Counted from the stretch's first letter, positions 15,101 through 24,891 are shown. The stretch: 64,000 nucleotides of DNA from Chryseobacterium carnipullorum (GCF_900142785.1 NZ_FRCD01000007.1:124001-188000), one strand, 5' to 3'. Notes: generated by a model from the sequence alone, not told the origin. Made by a program: numbers and translations.

Positions 15101-16840
15101 TTATTTGCTAATTCGTGAATACAAATTAACAACTGCTTTTAAAAGTTCCTCCATTCCTTCCGCTGATTTCAAAGGTGAGTATTTCTCCATTTGAATCCGT
15201 TGTGATAAATTTCTGTATTCCTCGGCAACAGAAGATCCTTTATCACTTTCCAGAAGTATTCTGAAATCATCTGAAGAGCTTTGCAAATACTGTTTTCTTA
15301 CCTCCAGATCCATTTCCTCCAGGGTATCAAAGAACTTTTCATAATCTCCGTTGTCTTTAAGGTTTTCTAGATAGCTGAAATAATCGTTGATATCCGTTTT
15401 CAGTGTTTCACGAATTTCTCTTTCCGTTTCAGCCACAGAACCAAGTGGTTTAGGAGATGTTGTTTCTCTAACTAACGCTCGTTTTTTTTGCCAAGTTTTA
15501 AATAACAGATAGACGATAAATAATCCTATTAGAATGGCAATATTGGTTAAAAGAATATTCCAGTGGAACTTACTTTTTTCTTTTACTTTAAATGTAGTTG
15601 TCTTCAGAACAGGCGTATTTACCGTTTCTAAAAGGGTATTGGTATACTCGTTTACTTTTTCAACCGTCGTACGAGATTCCAGAATTTGGTCATGTGAAAA
15701 GGCATTAAGTGCAAGGGTTTTCTGTCCCAGGTCCACATATTCACGGCTAGCAGGATCAAAGAATGCAAACGGTTCAGTCTGGATTGAAATAGGTCCTGCT
15801 TTTTTAGGAATCACGACATAGTTCGCGAAAATTTCTCCCTTCATTCCTGTAGTTCCCGGAGCTACTTTAGACGTAATTTTTGGACTAAAAACTTCATAAT
15901 CGGGAGATGAAACAATCTTCGGAAGATACATATCCGGAAGATTTCCTTCTCCTGATACTTTAATGATCACATTAATCGGTTTTTCAACCTCTATTTTATC
16001 CTTTGATGCATTATAGACATTTACGCTGAAATTTCCTACTGCATTTTTAAAATATTCAGGTGATCCCTCAGGAAGTTTTTTTACATTAAGCTTTACTCTG
16101 TTGGAAACAATTTTATTTTTGTTGGAATATGAACTCACCGATGCTGATACAGATGGAACATCAACGTATCCCGCTTCATTAGGAAAGACCATAAATACCG
16201 CTACAATCTGAGACGCCATGTTTCCGGCTCCTGAAGGGTCAATCTCGGACTTAGTGAAACTTATAGGATGAACGTTAATATTATCCTGACGGGGAAGACG
16301 AACATCTTTTACCTTTCTGAAGTTGTCCATGTTTTTAGAATATACCCTTAATACAGCAACTGTAGGCTGATCCTGGTAGACCTCACGGTCTTCTATCTCC
16401 ATGTTCAGATACATCTCGCTGGAAGTATTCGTCGCAAGAGATCTCTTTTCAACAACATCTTTTATATTGACATCAAAAGGTTCTGTCTTATAGATTTTAT
16501 TGTTCACTGTTACCAGTACGGAACCGATTTTAATTTTCCCTTTTTTCTTAGGTTCAAGAGCAATTCTGGATACTTTCTGAGTAACAAGGGTATTGGTTGC
16601 GGGATCAATCAGGGTATTGGTCACAGATCCGCTTCCAATAATGGTAAATTTTGAAAGATCGGGAAGCTGGAAACGGGTCTGCGGCTCGAGATCCACCCCA
16701 TTAAGTTCCAGAATAATCGTAAGGTTGACAATATCCTTTCCATTGTATTCTGCTTTATCAGATTCCATAAACAGGTTAACCTGTCCGTAAGAAATTACGG
16801 ATGCAAAAATGAATAGTATGTAAATTAATTTCTGTTGCAT
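15101..16840 (-). CDS. batD: BatD, Bacteroides aerotolerance protein
   Basis: A 579-residue envelope protein: signal peptide (MQQKLIYILFIFASVISYGQ), a long periplasmic beta-rich region with repeated Ig-like strands (residues about 20-430), one membrane helix (about 435-455) and a cytoplasmic helical tail. This is the BatD/oxygen-tolerance architecture. The ATG at 16840 overlaps the batC stop (TGATG), so they are translationally coupled; the two codons upstream (TTG, GTG) are not needed. Bat proteins are thought to form a membrane complex protecting against oxidative or envelope stress. Confidence 0.9.
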   Translation of the reverse strand: MQQKLIYILFIFASVISYGQVNLFMESDKAEYNGKDIVNLTIILELNGVDLEPQTRFQLPDLSKFTIIGSGSVTNTLIDPATNTLVTQKVSRIALEPKKKGKIKIGSVLVTVNNKIYKTEPFDVNIKDVVEKRSLATNTSSEMYLNMEIEDREVYQDQPTVAVLRVYSKNMDNFRKVKDVRLPRQDNINVHPISFTKSEIDPSGAGNMASQIVAVFMVFPNEAGYVDVPSVSASVSSYSNKNKIVSNRVKLNVKKLPEGSPEYFKNAVGNFSVNVYNASKDKIEVEKPINVIIKVSGEGNLPDMYLPKIVSSPDYEVFSPKITSKVAPGTTGMKGEIFANYVVIPKKAGPISIQTEPFAFFDPASREYVDLGQKTLALNAFSHDQILESRTTVEKVNEYTNTLLETVNTPVLKTTTFKVKEKSKFHWNILLTNIAILIGLFIVYLLFKTWQKKRALVRETTSPKPLGSVAETEREIRETLKTDINDYFSYLENLKDNGDYEKFFDTLEEMDLEVRKQYLQSSSDDFRILLESDKGSSVAEEYRNLSQRIQMEKYSPLKSAEGMEELLKAVVNLYSRISK

Positions 16841-17589
16841 CACCAATCTTTTTCGTTGCTCTGGGGCACCGAATAAGAATTTTTATTTAATATTTTTCTG
16901 GCGGTTTCTTTTTCTTTTTCGCTTACTTTATCTAATATGGCATTTTCAAGGTTTTTAGGCATCTTCCCCTCATCATTCTGGTCCTGCTTGGGAGTATCTC
17001 CTTTTTCGCTCTTCCCTTCTTCCTGCTGGCCACTGCCCTGATCATTCTTTTGATCTTTTTTATCGCCTTTCTGATCATCACTTTTATTCTGATCATCACC
17101 GCCACCGCCTTTTCCTGAGTTTTTCTGCTCATTTTTTTGCTGCTGCTCTTTTTCCTTTTCTTTCAGCTTGGCAATTTCGTAATTCTTTCGGGTTGCTTCA
17201 TTGTAAGGATTCTGCTTCAGAGCCTGCTTATAATAATCAGCTGCTTTTTCAGGCTGGTTCATCTGCATATAGGTATTTCCAAGGTTATGAAGAGCGGCTG
17301 TTTTATCAGGCAATGTCTGCGAAAGCTTTTGTGCTTTGTCAAACTCTGCTTTAGCCTCTTCATATTTTTTGCTTTTATACAATGCGTTTCCAAGGTTATA
17401 ATGCGCTGTGAAATCTTTATCGTTGGTTTTTACAGCCTCCATATACTTAGAGGAAGCTCCGTCATAGTCTTTACCATTGAATTTCTGATTACCTTCATAC
17501 ACTAAAGTTCTATAGTTTTCCTGCCCAAACACTACGCTTGAGAATGAGAAAGCAATAAGAAACGATAAAAAAATGATTTTAGTATTCAT
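16840..17589 (-). CDS. batC: BatC, TPR protein
   Basis: A 249-residue periplasmic or membrane-linked protein. A signal peptide (MNTKIIFLSFLIAFSFSSVVFG/Q) is followed by three TPR units (about 25-130: AHYNLGNALYKSKKYEEAKAEF, ALHNLGNTYMQMNQPEKAADYY). A long low-complexity K/D/Q/G/E tail (about 140-220) precedes the end. ATG 17589 is chosen over 17598 because it directly starts the signal. It fits BatC, which joins BatB/BatA to the rest of the Bat complex through its TPRs. Confidence 0.88.
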   Translation of the reverse strand: MNTKIIFLSFLIAFSFSSVVFGQENYRTLVYEGNQKFNGKDYDGASSKYMEAVKTNDKDFTAHYNLGNALYKSKKYEEAKAEFDKAQKLSQTLPDKTAALHNLGNTYMQMNQPEKAADYYKQALKQNPYNEATRKNYEIAKLKEKEKEQQQKNEQKNSGKGGGGDDQNKSDDQKGDKKDQKNDQGSGQQEEGKSEKGDTPKQDQNDEGKMPKNLENAILDKVSEKEKETARKILNKNSYSVPQSNEKDW

Positions 17590-17691
17590 TAACTGCAAAA
17601 TTATTCGTTTATATGTTAATAAACAGACCTCTATTTGTTAAAGTTCGGTTAAAGTATTTATTTAAAATCTTGATAGACAAAGTATCCGACA

Positions 17692-18699
17692 TTATACATT
17701 GAAATCTTTTTTCGGGTTCAATATATAAATTAAAAAGAAGAAGAAAATAGATACGATCAAAAAATACTGATAATAGTGATTGGCATTCTGAGACCTTACC
17801 AAAGTCTGTGCAGACGAAGATTTTTTGTTCATGGCATCAATGATTTTGTCGGGAGCTTCATTGACATTATTTCCGTCGACATAATCTCCGCCTGTGGACT
17901 CTGCCATCTTTTTAAGGGCTTCCGTTTGTCTTTTGGAGATGACTGTTCCGCCATCCATATCCGTTTTGTACCCCATCAGCTGTCCGAAAACATATTCCGG
18001 TACCGGTGCTCCTTCATCTGTTCCTATTCCTACCGATGTTATGGAAATACCTTCTTTATTGGCAAGTCTGATGGCTGCATTGTCATTTCCTTCATTATCT
18101 TCACCATCACTTAGCAGAATCACCTTTCTTGAGCCTTTGCTAACATTTTTAAACTTATCTGCTGCTGCCTGCATTGCCTTGAGAAAATCTGTACCCTGGA
18201 TCTTCATGGAATTGGTTTCTATAGCACTGATGTACGTTTCCGCGGTACCGTAATCTGTGGTAAGCGGCATAATAGAAACTGCTTCTCCGGCAAAGATCAC
18301 GATCCCTATCTTATCATTCTTCATCTTCTGCATGGTATTCATCATCAGATTCTTCGCCTCTGCAAGACGGCTGGGATCAATATCCTCCGCATTCATAGAA
18401 TTGGAGACATCGAGCATAAAGATAACATTGTTAAGCCTTTGATTGGTTTTCACTTCTTCCGAACCGTTCAGAAGATCGATAATAGAAAATATCAGAAACA
18501 GCGTTCCCAAAAGATATAAAGCAGGAAAGAACTTTGTAAATCCTGATCTTTTTTCAAATAAACTCTCATGAAAACGGCTCTCAGCAAAAATCTCCCTTTT
18601 CTTCTTTTTCCATTTTAAATAACGGATCATAAAGGAAGCCAGCAGCGGCAAAAGCAGCAGCAAAAGTAAATACCAGTAATTTCCTAAAGACCAATTCAT
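17692..18699 (-). CDS. batB: BatB, von Willebrand A-domain membrane protein
   Basis: 335 residues: two N-terminal membrane helices (about 7-25 and 57-75), a periplasmic VWA domain (about 90-290) with an intact MIDAS motif D97-x-S99-x-S101 (FMLDVSNSM), and a C-terminal helix (about 310-328). It shares the last base of its start with the batA stop. BatA and BatB are paralogues expected to bind metal and protein partners in the same complex. Confidence 0.9.
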   Translation of the reverse strand: MNWSLGNYWYLLLLLLLPLLASFMIRYLKWKKKKREIFAESRFHESLFEKRSGFTKFFPALYLLGTLFLIFSIIDLLNGSEEVKTNQRLNNVIFMLDVSNSMNAEDIDPSRLAEAKNLMMNTMQKMKNDKIGIVIFAGEAVSIMPLTTDYGTAETYISAIETNSMKIQGTDFLKAMQAAADKFKNVSKGSRKVILLSDGEDNEGNDNAAIRLANKEGISITSVGIGTDEGAPVPEYVFGQLMGYKTDMDGGTVISKRQTEALKKMAESTGGDYVDGNNVNEAPDKIIDAMNKKSSSAQTLVRSQNANHYYQYFLIVSIFFFFLIYILNPKKDFNV

Positions 18700-19691
18700 C
18701 AGCTTAAAAATTTATATAACACCCATCGCAGCAGCGCATCAAAGAACAGCATTCCTAATGCGATCCAAAGGAAGATTTTAAAATATTCGTCATAATTGTA
18801 CAGCTTGGAAACTTTGATATCTGATTTTTCCAAATGGTTGATCTCATCATAAACCTCCTCCAGACTGCTGTTGGAAGTCGCTCTGAAATATCTCCCGCCT
18901 GTAGTTTGTGCTACTTCTTTCAGTGTATTTTCATCGATCGTCACTTCTGTTTCAGTAAAAATTAAATCACCGAAAATATCCTGAGAGGTAGGCATCAGCG
19001 CAAAACCATTTGTCCCTATTCCAATGGCATATACTTTTATATTATTATTCTTAGCCAGTTCTGCAGCCAGCTGTGGAGGTATTGCATTCTGAATATTGCT
19101 TACCCCGTCTGTCATCAGGATCACCACTTTACTTTTAGCTCTGCTTTTGATCAGATGATTGACTGCTACAGAAAGTCCTTCTCCGATGGCTGTTCCCGGT
19201 TCAAGACCTGCAGAATTAAGATTTTTAATTTCGTCAATCACCACCTGATGATCTGAAGTCACCGGTACTTTTGTAAATGCTTCCGCTGCATAAGCTACTA
19301 CTCCTATTCTGTCATTCGGACGTTTCTGTACAAACTTCACAGCAATATCCTTTAATGCCGTAATACGGTCCGGATTGAGGTCTTTCGCAAGCATACTCAG
19401 GGAAACATCTATAGAAAGCATAATATCTACGCCTTTGGTATCATCCCTGTCCTGAGATATCGTAAATGTTCTCGGTCTGGCCATCGCAACGATAAGCGCA
19501 GAAAGAATGATGTATTTTGAGAGTTTAAGCAAAACAAGCACTGCACGGATGCCTCCGTTTTCTTCCATATTCTGGACCGTCGGAACTTTGATTCCCTTCT
19601 TTTTCTTTCCTCCGGCATCTTTAATCAATAAAGGAATGAACAGCAAAAAGAGCAGCAGAAACCACGGACTGTAAAATTCAAAATTAAGCAT
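18699..19691 (-). CDS. batA: BatA, von Willebrand A-domain membrane protein
   Basis: 330 residues with helices at about 8-24 and 55-72, a VWA domain with MIDAS D95-x-S97-x-S99 (LSIDVSLSM), and a C-terminal helix at about 305-325. It overlaps the upstream BatD-like gene by 8 bp and touches batB, so the set is tightly coupled. Role as for BatB: part of the aerotolerance/envelope complex driven by the MoxR ATPase. Confidence 0.9.
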   Translation of the reverse strand: MLNFEFYSPWFLLLFLLFIPLLIKDAGGKKKKGIKVPTVQNMEENGGIRAVLVLLKLSKYIILSALIVAMARPRTFTISQDRDDTKGVDIMLSIDVSLSMLAKDLNPDRITALKDIAVKFVQKRPNDRIGVVAYAAEAFTKVPVTSDHQVVIDEIKNLNSAGLEPGTAIGEGLSVAVNHLIKSRAKSKVVILMTDGVSNIQNAIPPQLAAELAKNNNIKVYAIGIGTNGFALMPTSQDIFGDLIFTETEVTIDENTLKEVAQTTGGRYFRATSNSSLEEVYDEINHLEKSDIKVSKLYNYDEYFKIFLWIALGMLFFDALLRWVLYKFLS

Positions 19692-20580
19692 CCTTTCTTA
19701 AGTTTTCAAATTCTAAATCTTTTGATGATCTCTTCACAAAATCGCGGATATCTGCAAAATCTTTTTCCATAGTCGCCTGATCAGGGAAGGTTTTGGCAAA
19801 CTTCACCAGATCTCCTCTTAAAAATACATCTTCCACTATTTTTTCGTTTTCCTGGGAAATCGTGTTGTTCTTTTTCATGACGTCAATAAGATCGTCGGTA
19901 AGAAGAACATCCGCCGGCAGCCGGTACTGTGTGGTGATAAAGGTTCTTGATATTTCTATTAATTCCACATAGAAAGATCGGAAATTCCCTCCTTCGATGT
20001 ATTTTTTCTTTTTCAGGGAATCCAGTTCTTTTAAGGTCTGGTTCGTAGCAACTGCAGGTGAGCTTTTCGATTTTCTGCCCCATTTGATGAACATAATGAC
20101 TGCAATAATCAAAGCGATAACGGCAAGCGCGGCCAGAATATAAAATTTATAAAGCTCCCAATAATCTTTTGTTTCAAGCTTTACCTCTTTATTGTTCATG
20201 ATATCATTGATCTGATCGGCCTTTTGGGCGGTATTGATCACATCAATTTCATAGGGAATGGTTTTTAAGATCTTTCCTCCTACATTAAATTCCAGTTCAG
20301 GAATGGTAAATTTTCCCTCGTCATAGACTGAAAACTCAATTTTTCTTTCGTAAGAATTCTGATTTTGTCCTATGCTGTCCTTAATCTCTTCGAAATGGAA
20401 AGGAAGCAATTCGTTTTTAGGAGCAGCAACGACCTGAAGATCATGAACATTGTCAATTCTAATCATTAACCGATTGACTTCACCTAAAGCCAGCGTCTTC
20501 TTTTCAAGATTGGAAGACAGTATCTGTGAAAAAGCACTTCCACAAATTAAAAAAGACAGTATGAATAATATTTTTTTCAA
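19684..20580 (-). CDS. BatD-like membrane protein of the Bat operon
   Basis: 298 residues: signal peptide (MKKILFILSFLICGSAFSQ), a periplasmic beta domain (about 20-145), one helix (about 150-170) and a cytoplasmic helical part. The N-terminal Ig-like domain and the layout echo a short BatD. In flavobacterial Bat operons an uncharacterised protein of this size usually sits between the DUF58 gene and batA, as here. It probably belongs to the complex; exact role unknown. Confidence 0.75.
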   Translation of the reverse strand: MKKILFILSFLICGSAFSQILSSNLEKKTLALGEVNRLMIRIDNVHDLQVVAAPKNELLPFHFEEIKDSIGQNQNSYERKIEFSVYDEGKFTIPELEFNVGGKILKTIPYEIDVINTAQKADQINDIMNNKEVKLETKDYWELYKFYILAALAVIALIIAVIMFIKWGRKSKSSPAVATNQTLKELDSLKKKKYIEGGNFRSFYVELIEISRTFITTQYRLPADVLLTDDLIDVMKKNNTISQENEKIVEDVFLRGDLVKFAKTFPDQATMEKDFADIRDFVKRSSKDLEFENLRKDA

Positions 20581-20624
20581 TTTCTAATAATAGTAGTTAA
20601 GGCCAAAGCCTTTGTTATTTTGGT

Positions 20625-21488
20625 TTACTTCTTCTGGAAATAATTATACAGTAATTTGGAATAATCAGCACCGGTGCTGACATTCATAAAACTGGCCGAA
20701 CTGGTAGCAAAATCTTCTTCCAGAGCACGGACTTTCTGTTTCTGGGCTTCCGCGAAGGTATATCTCCATCTCGCACTGGAAGTATTGGCCCAGACTTCTT
20801 TTCCTGTTTCAGCATCATGCAAAAGCACATAGCCTACATCGGGAATTTCGTTATCTTTTTCGTCATAAATTCTCAAGCCCAGCAACTGATGCTTCTTTGA
20901 AGCTACCCGAAGCATTTTAGAATCGTAGGTATCTTCAAAATCAGAGAACAGAAAAACCAGAGATTTTCTTTTGAAAATCCCCATCATGTATTCCATTGCC
21001 TTATCGATCCTGGACACTGCAGGCACATAATCTGCCGTCAGAATATTGCTGATAATGGAAAGAATATGCTTTCTGCCTTTCTGGGGCGGAATTACTTTAT
21101 ACACTTTATCTGCAAACAGGATCAGTCCTACTTTATCATTGTTTCCGGCAGCCGAAAATCCAAGGCTGGCAGCAATTTCTGCAACATATTCTCTTTTCAG
21201 CTGGCCTTTGGTTCCGTAATCCATAGACGCTGAAATATCTACGAGAATCATCATCGTCAACTCTCTTTCTTCTTCCATCACTTTGACGAAGGGTTCACGG
21301 AAACGGGCTGTTTTATTCCAGTCGATTCTGCGGATCTCATCGCCAAACTGATAGGGACGAACCTCAGAGAAAGTCATTCCCTGACCTTTAAAAGCACTGT
21401 GATACTGTCCCATAAGCGAAGCTTCCGTCTTCTTTCGGGTACGGATCTCAATCTGCTTTACTTTCTTTACAATATCTTTTATTTCCAT
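20625..21488 (-). CDS. DUF58-domain protein of the Bat operon
   Basis: A 287-residue soluble protein of the MoxR-associated DUF58 family. The family mark is GDEIRRIDWNKTARFREPFVKVMEEERELTM (about 49-79), followed by a VWA-like MIDAS D84-x-S86-x-S88 (VDISASMD). The conserved R/W region and MIDAS suggest a metal-dependent client adaptor for the MoxR ATPase. It lies in the same direction as moxR with a GNAT gene between, and 44 bp before the BatD-like gene. Confidence 0.88.
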   Translation of the reverse strand: MEIKDIVKKVKQIEIRTRKKTEASLMGQYHSAFKGQGMTFSEVRPYQFGDEIRRIDWNKTARFREPFVKVMEEERELTMMILVDISASMDYGTKGQLKREYVAEIAASLGFSAAGNNDKVGLILFADKVYKVIPPQKGRKHILSIISNILTADYVPAVSRIDKAMEYMMGIFKRKSLVFLFSDFEDTYDSKMLRVASKKHQLLGLRIYDEKDNEIPDVGYVLLHDAETGKEVWANTSSARWRYTFAEAQKQKVRALEEDFATSSASFMNVSTGADYSKLLYNYFQKK

Positions 21489-21540
21489 AAATGTGTTGCG
21501 GGTTTCGAGATGCAGTGTTTCGGTTATTCCCGTCTTCCAT

Positions 21541-21561
21541 TCTCACCTCTCACTTCTAATC
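21541..21561 (-). repeat. Degenerate heptamers at the GNAT stop codon
   Basis: TCTCACC, TCTCACT and TCTAATC (plus-strand reading) are three related 7-mers. They run from the GNAT stop codon into the spacer before the DUF58 gene. Confidence 0.4.
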
Positions 21562-22014
21562 TATCAATTCAATTGAAACATTCAGCCATTCATTATCAAA
21601 TTTCGGGCTGTATTTCTTATAAAAATTAATCGCGGGTTCATTCCAGTTCAGTACCTGAAAAACCATTCCGCTATACTGGTTTGATTTTCCATAGTCTAAA
21701 GTGGCCTCAAACAAAAGTTTTCCGATCTGCTTTCCTCTCATTTTTTCTGTCACTACGAGATCTTCAAGATACAGTCTTCTTCCCTTCCAGGTTGAAAATC
21801 TGTCATAATATAAGGATATTCCAACAATTTCATTGTTAAGCTCGGCAACAAAAGCTCCCCAAACAGGAGATTTCCCGAAGCCGTCTTCTATAAATTCATC
21901 CAAAGTTAAGGTCACTTCATGAAGTGCCTTTTCATATTCTGCAAGCTCTTTGATCAACTCCAACATTGGAGCACAATCTTCCTGAACCGCTTTTCTGATG
22001 ATCACTCCACTCAT
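21556..22014 (-). CDS. GNAT-family N-acetyltransferase
   Basis: 152 residues with the GNAT acetyl-CoA loop: YLEDLVVTEKMRGKQIGKLLFEA, where R-x-K-Q-I-G-K stands for the Q/R-x-x-G-x-G/A P-loop (about 93-99), and a C-terminal NWNEPAINFYKKY. The closest recognisable type is the diamine/spermidine acetyltransferase-like group. It shares one base with the moxR stop (TAATG), so it is coupled to moxR, yet nothing known ties it to Bat function. Substrate unknown. Confidence 0.85.
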   Translation of the reverse strand: MSGVIIRKAVQEDCAPMLELIKELAEYEKALHEVTLTLDEFIEDGFGKSPVWGAFVAELNNEIVGISLYYDRFSTWKGRRLYLEDLVVTEKMRGKQIGKLLFEATLDYGKSNQYSGMVFQVLNWNEPAINFYKKYSPKFDNEWLNVSIELID

Positions 22015-23018
22015 TAGGGCGCCTGAATTTTTGCTAAAATTCTATTGATAATCTCTTCTGAAGTAATTTCTTCTGCTTCAGCCTCGAAAGTAAGACCAAT
22101 TCTATGCCTTAATACATCCTGAGCCAAAGCTTTTACATCTTCAGGAATAACAAAAGCTCTCCCTTTAAGGAATGCATACGTTCTGGATGCTATGGCAAGG
22201 TTGATGGATGCTCTTGGTGACGCTCCGAAACCAATGTAATTTTTAAGTTCAGAAAGTCCGTAGTTTTCAGGATAACGGGTGGCAAAAACCATATCCAGAA
22301 TATATTTTTCGATCTTTTCATCCAGATAAATCTGATTGATCAGTTCTTTAGCATCTACAATATCCTGTAATGAGATCACAGGTTTCACAACAGGCTGATG
22401 AGAGGTAGAAACCATTCTCATGACCGTTCTTTCATCCTCAAAACTTGGGTAATCAATTTTACACTTCAGCATAAAACGGTCGCTCTGGGCTTCCGGCAGC
22501 AGATAAGTTCCTTCCTGGTCGATCGGGTTTTGGGTAGCGAGTACCAAAAACGGTTTTGGAAGCTTCATGGTTTCATCACCAATGGTGACTTGCTTTTCCT
22601 GCATTACTTCCAATAGTGCCGACTGTACCTTAGCCGGCGCACGGTTGATCTCGTCCGCCAATACAAAATTGGCAAAAACAGGTCCTTTTTTTATGGAAAA
22701 ATCATTGTCCTTGATATTGAAGATCATGGTTCCTACAACGTCTGCAGGGAGTAAATCCGGTGTAAACTGTATTCTGGAGAATTGTCCGTGAACAGCTTCT
22801 GCCAGGGTTTTGATCGCCAGAGTTTTTGCCAGTCCGGGTACCCCTTCCAAAAGAACGTGTCCATTCCCCAAAAGGCCAACCAAAAGGCGGTCTATCATGT
22901 ATTCCTGTCCAATGATCACTTTGTTGATTTCCTGTCTCAGAAGGGAAAATAAGTAGTTTTTTTCTTTTACTTTTTCCGTCAACTGGCGGATATCTTCGGC
23001 TTGATATATCTCTGACAT
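22014..23018 (-). CDS. moxR: MoxR-type AAA+ ATPase
   Basis: A 334-residue cytoplasmic AAA+ ATPase heading the Bat operon. Motifs: Walker A EGVPGLAKT (59-67), Walker B FVLADEINR (about 124-132), sensor 1 LATQNPIDQEGTYLLPEAQSDRF (about 165-187) and the C-terminal lid with GASPRASINLA. MoxR proteins act as chaperones that insert cofactors or remodel VWA proteins, here BatA, BatB and DUF58. It is the first gene; the spacer to 23314 holds no other gene. Confidence 0.93.
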   Translation of the reverse strand: MSEIYQAEDIRQLTEKVKEKNYLFSLLRQEINKVIIGQEYMIDRLLVGLLGNGHVLLEGVPGLAKTLAIKTLAEAVHGQFSRIQFTPDLLPADVVGTMIFNIKDNDFSIKKGPVFANFVLADEINRAPAKVQSALLEVMQEKQVTIGDETMKLPKPFLVLATQNPIDQEGTYLLPEAQSDRFMLKCKIDYPSFEDERTVMRMVSTSHQPVVKPVISLQDIVDAKELINQIYLDEKIEKYILDMVFATRYPENYGLSELKNYIGFGASPRASINLAIASRTYAFLKGRAFVIPEDVKALAQDVLRHRIGLTFEAEAEEITSEEIINRILAKIQAP

Positions 23019-23146
23019 AGCTTTAATTAAAATAAGTGGTAAATTTCTGATAAATACTGGCAGTAATCAACATAATGAATGCCATTTTTGAGTTAAAGTT
23101 TGTTAAATATTCCGGGATTGGTAAAGCAGTATGATTAATATAAAAC

Positions 23147-23185
23147 AACTTTCACTGTATAAAATCAATTCATACAGTGAAAGTT
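23147..23185 (-). terminator. Terminator of the secreted-protein gene at 23315
   Basis: A perfect 14-bp stem (23147-23160 with 23172-23185, 11-nt loop) is followed by a T-rich minus-strand run. It lies 130 bp downstream of the stop and upstream of moxR. Confidence 0.6.
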
Positions 23186-23289
23186 AAGATAATATTTTCT
23201 TATAAAACAGAGTATTAAATGAAGAGTTTTATAGTTAATGGATCAATTTTGCTTGGCAAATCAATGGTAAATGATTCCTACTAACAAAA

Positions 23290-23310
23290 ATTCATTATTC
23301 ACCATTCACC
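23290..23310 (-). repeat. ATTCATT-ATTCACC-ATTCACC heptamers
   Basis: Three 7-bp units in tandem, the last two identical, immediately downstream of the stop of the gene at 23315 in transcript sense. Confidence 0.5.
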
Positions 23311-23314
23311 CCTA

Positions 23315-24610
23315 TTAAAGTTTAATGATTTTAATGGTAAAAACATTTTCCGGCATATCGACTGTTTCTTCGTAAGCCCCTACATTGATAAAATATTCAG
23401 TTCCTGCTGTCGTTGTGAATGTATAGGTTTCTGCTGCACCACCGCCACCATTGTCTACTGCCTGAACGCATACCAAGCCACTGCATGTACCCCTGTAAAT
23501 ATCCATCTGAGGGTCATAGGTACTGCCTGAAGGCATTGTTATCCCAACGGTAAACTGCCCACCGTCTCCTGTAAATTTAAACCACGTCCCGTCATTCATT
23601 GCGTCGGCACATGAGGTTATGAATCCATTATTATTAGTAGCAGATATTGCATCACTTTGAGTATATTCATAAGGGAAAGCAGCTGCTGGTAAGGCTCCAG
23701 AACAGGCATCATTAACTGGAATTGGAGGAATGGTTTTAAAGGTAATGTCTGTACATCCTAAAGACTCAAGGCCTGCTGAAACGGCATTAACTTTTAAATA
23801 GTAGGTCGTATCACGGTTAAGGGGAGTTGATGGAGTAAAATTAACCCCTGTCACAACCTGCTGATTAATAACATCTGTCCCTCCCGGGGTTGTTCCCAGT
23901 GAAATTTTGTAAGAATCCGCCCCTGAAACCGCCAGCCATTTAATAGCAGGAAGCAAAGGTACAAACTGGGTTCCGTTTGTCGGATAATTGACAAAAGGGC
24001 ATGAAGGACCTAACTTAGGCGTTAATCCTGAAATAGTAACTGCAGATTTGTAATCGGCTCTTATCCCTCCGGGTGGCGTTGCAGGATCAACTACCGCGCG
24101 GTCTCCCTTATAATAGAGAGTAGAATACGAAATATGCGGGTAAACGCGAAATGCTTCGTCAAAATTATTAATATCAATACTCTGAGAATTTTCTTTAGCA
24201 GCAATTACTAAATTATCGGTGTTATTATAAGCAAATGGAGTCGTGAAAATAACTTCCACCTTATTATTGGTTTTTGTCACAGTACCTGAAAAAACCTGAG
24301 TAAGCTGAGCAGCCGGAATCCAGTCGGTACCGGATGTAAATGCTGTTTTTGCAGTATGCCCTACATAGACGGTCCAGTCCGAGGAATCATTGATTGTGGC
24401 GGACGGATCCACATAAAATGTAAGACCTGTGATATTTCCTGCAGCTGTAGCATTTAACTCTTGTTTAGGATAGATCTGCTGAACATAAGAATAGGAAAAA
24501 AAACTGCTTACAGGCGCAGTGCCTACCGAAGTGCTTGTGATATTCAAATTGATCTGTGCATTAAATGCCGAAACTATCAATAACAGAGACAAAAGTAAAA
24601 TTCTTTTCAT
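23315..24610 (-). CDS. Secreted fibronectin-III-like surface protein
   Basis: A 431-residue protein starting at ATG 24610, which begins the signal MKRILLLSLLLIVSAFNA/Q. An N-terminal beta domain (about 20-200) is followed by a fibronectin-III-like segment (PAIKWLAVSGADSYKISLGT ... TTYYLKVNAVS, about 220-295). A C-terminal beta-sandwich (about 305-430) has YFINVGAYEE, as in pre-peptidase C-terminal domains. No clear T9SS sorting tail is visible; the end ENVFTIKIIKL is part of the sandwich. Function unknown, probably surface or secreted. Confidence 0.7.
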   Translation of the reverse strand: MKRILLLSLLLIVSAFNAQINLNITSTSVGTAPVSSFFSYSYVQQIYPKQELNATAAGNITGLTFYVDPSATINDSSDWTVYVGHTAKTAFTSGTDWIPAAQLTQVFSGTVTKTNNKVEVIFTTPFAYNNTDNLVIAAKENSQSIDINNFDEAFRVYPHISYSTLYYKGDRAVVDPATPPGGIRADYKSAVTISGLTPKLGPSCPFVNYPTNGTQFVPLLPAIKWLAVSGADSYKISLGTTPGGTDVINQQVVTGVNFTPSTPLNRDTTYYLKVNAVSAGLESLGCTDITFKTIPPIPVNDACSGALPAAAFPYEYTQSDAISATNNNGFITSCADAMNDGTWFKFTGDGGQFTVGITMPSGSTYDPQMDIYRGTCSGLVCVQAVDNGGGGAAETYTFTTTAGTEYFINVGAYEETVDMPENVFTIKIIKL

Positions 24611-24866
24611 AATTAATAAATTCATCAATAACAATGATGCTAATTTAACAATAAAGTTTTGATATTAATAACAAATATGATTATTTCACTGATCATATTA
24701 ATTATTTAAACCATTATCAAGAAAACGATGTATAAAAACAATTCTATAAGTCTAATTAATAAAAACCATTCATCAGTATTTATAATTAATTTACGTATTT
24801 AATAAAGAAATCAATGTATGATTTAAAATTAATCAAACAACAAACTGCTTTAAATATATATTTTAA

Positions 24867-24874
24867 TATATTTG
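24867..24874 (+). promoter_or_regulatory. -7 element of the PNGase F-like gene
   Basis: TATATTTG lies 17 bp before ATG 24892. This favours that start over an ATG at 24814, which would be upstream of the transcript. Confidence 0.45.
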
Positions 24875-24891
24875 TATCAAATGCCAATCAT

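Noticed and set aside
16932..17132. Basic ORF on the minus strand inside batC
   Set aside because: It is the shifted frame of the low-complexity K/D/Q tail of batC.
18257..18442. Open frames antisense to the Bat genes (also 17776-18253, 14689-14952)
   Set aside because: They lack family resemblance and lie wholly within well-supported genes on the other strand.
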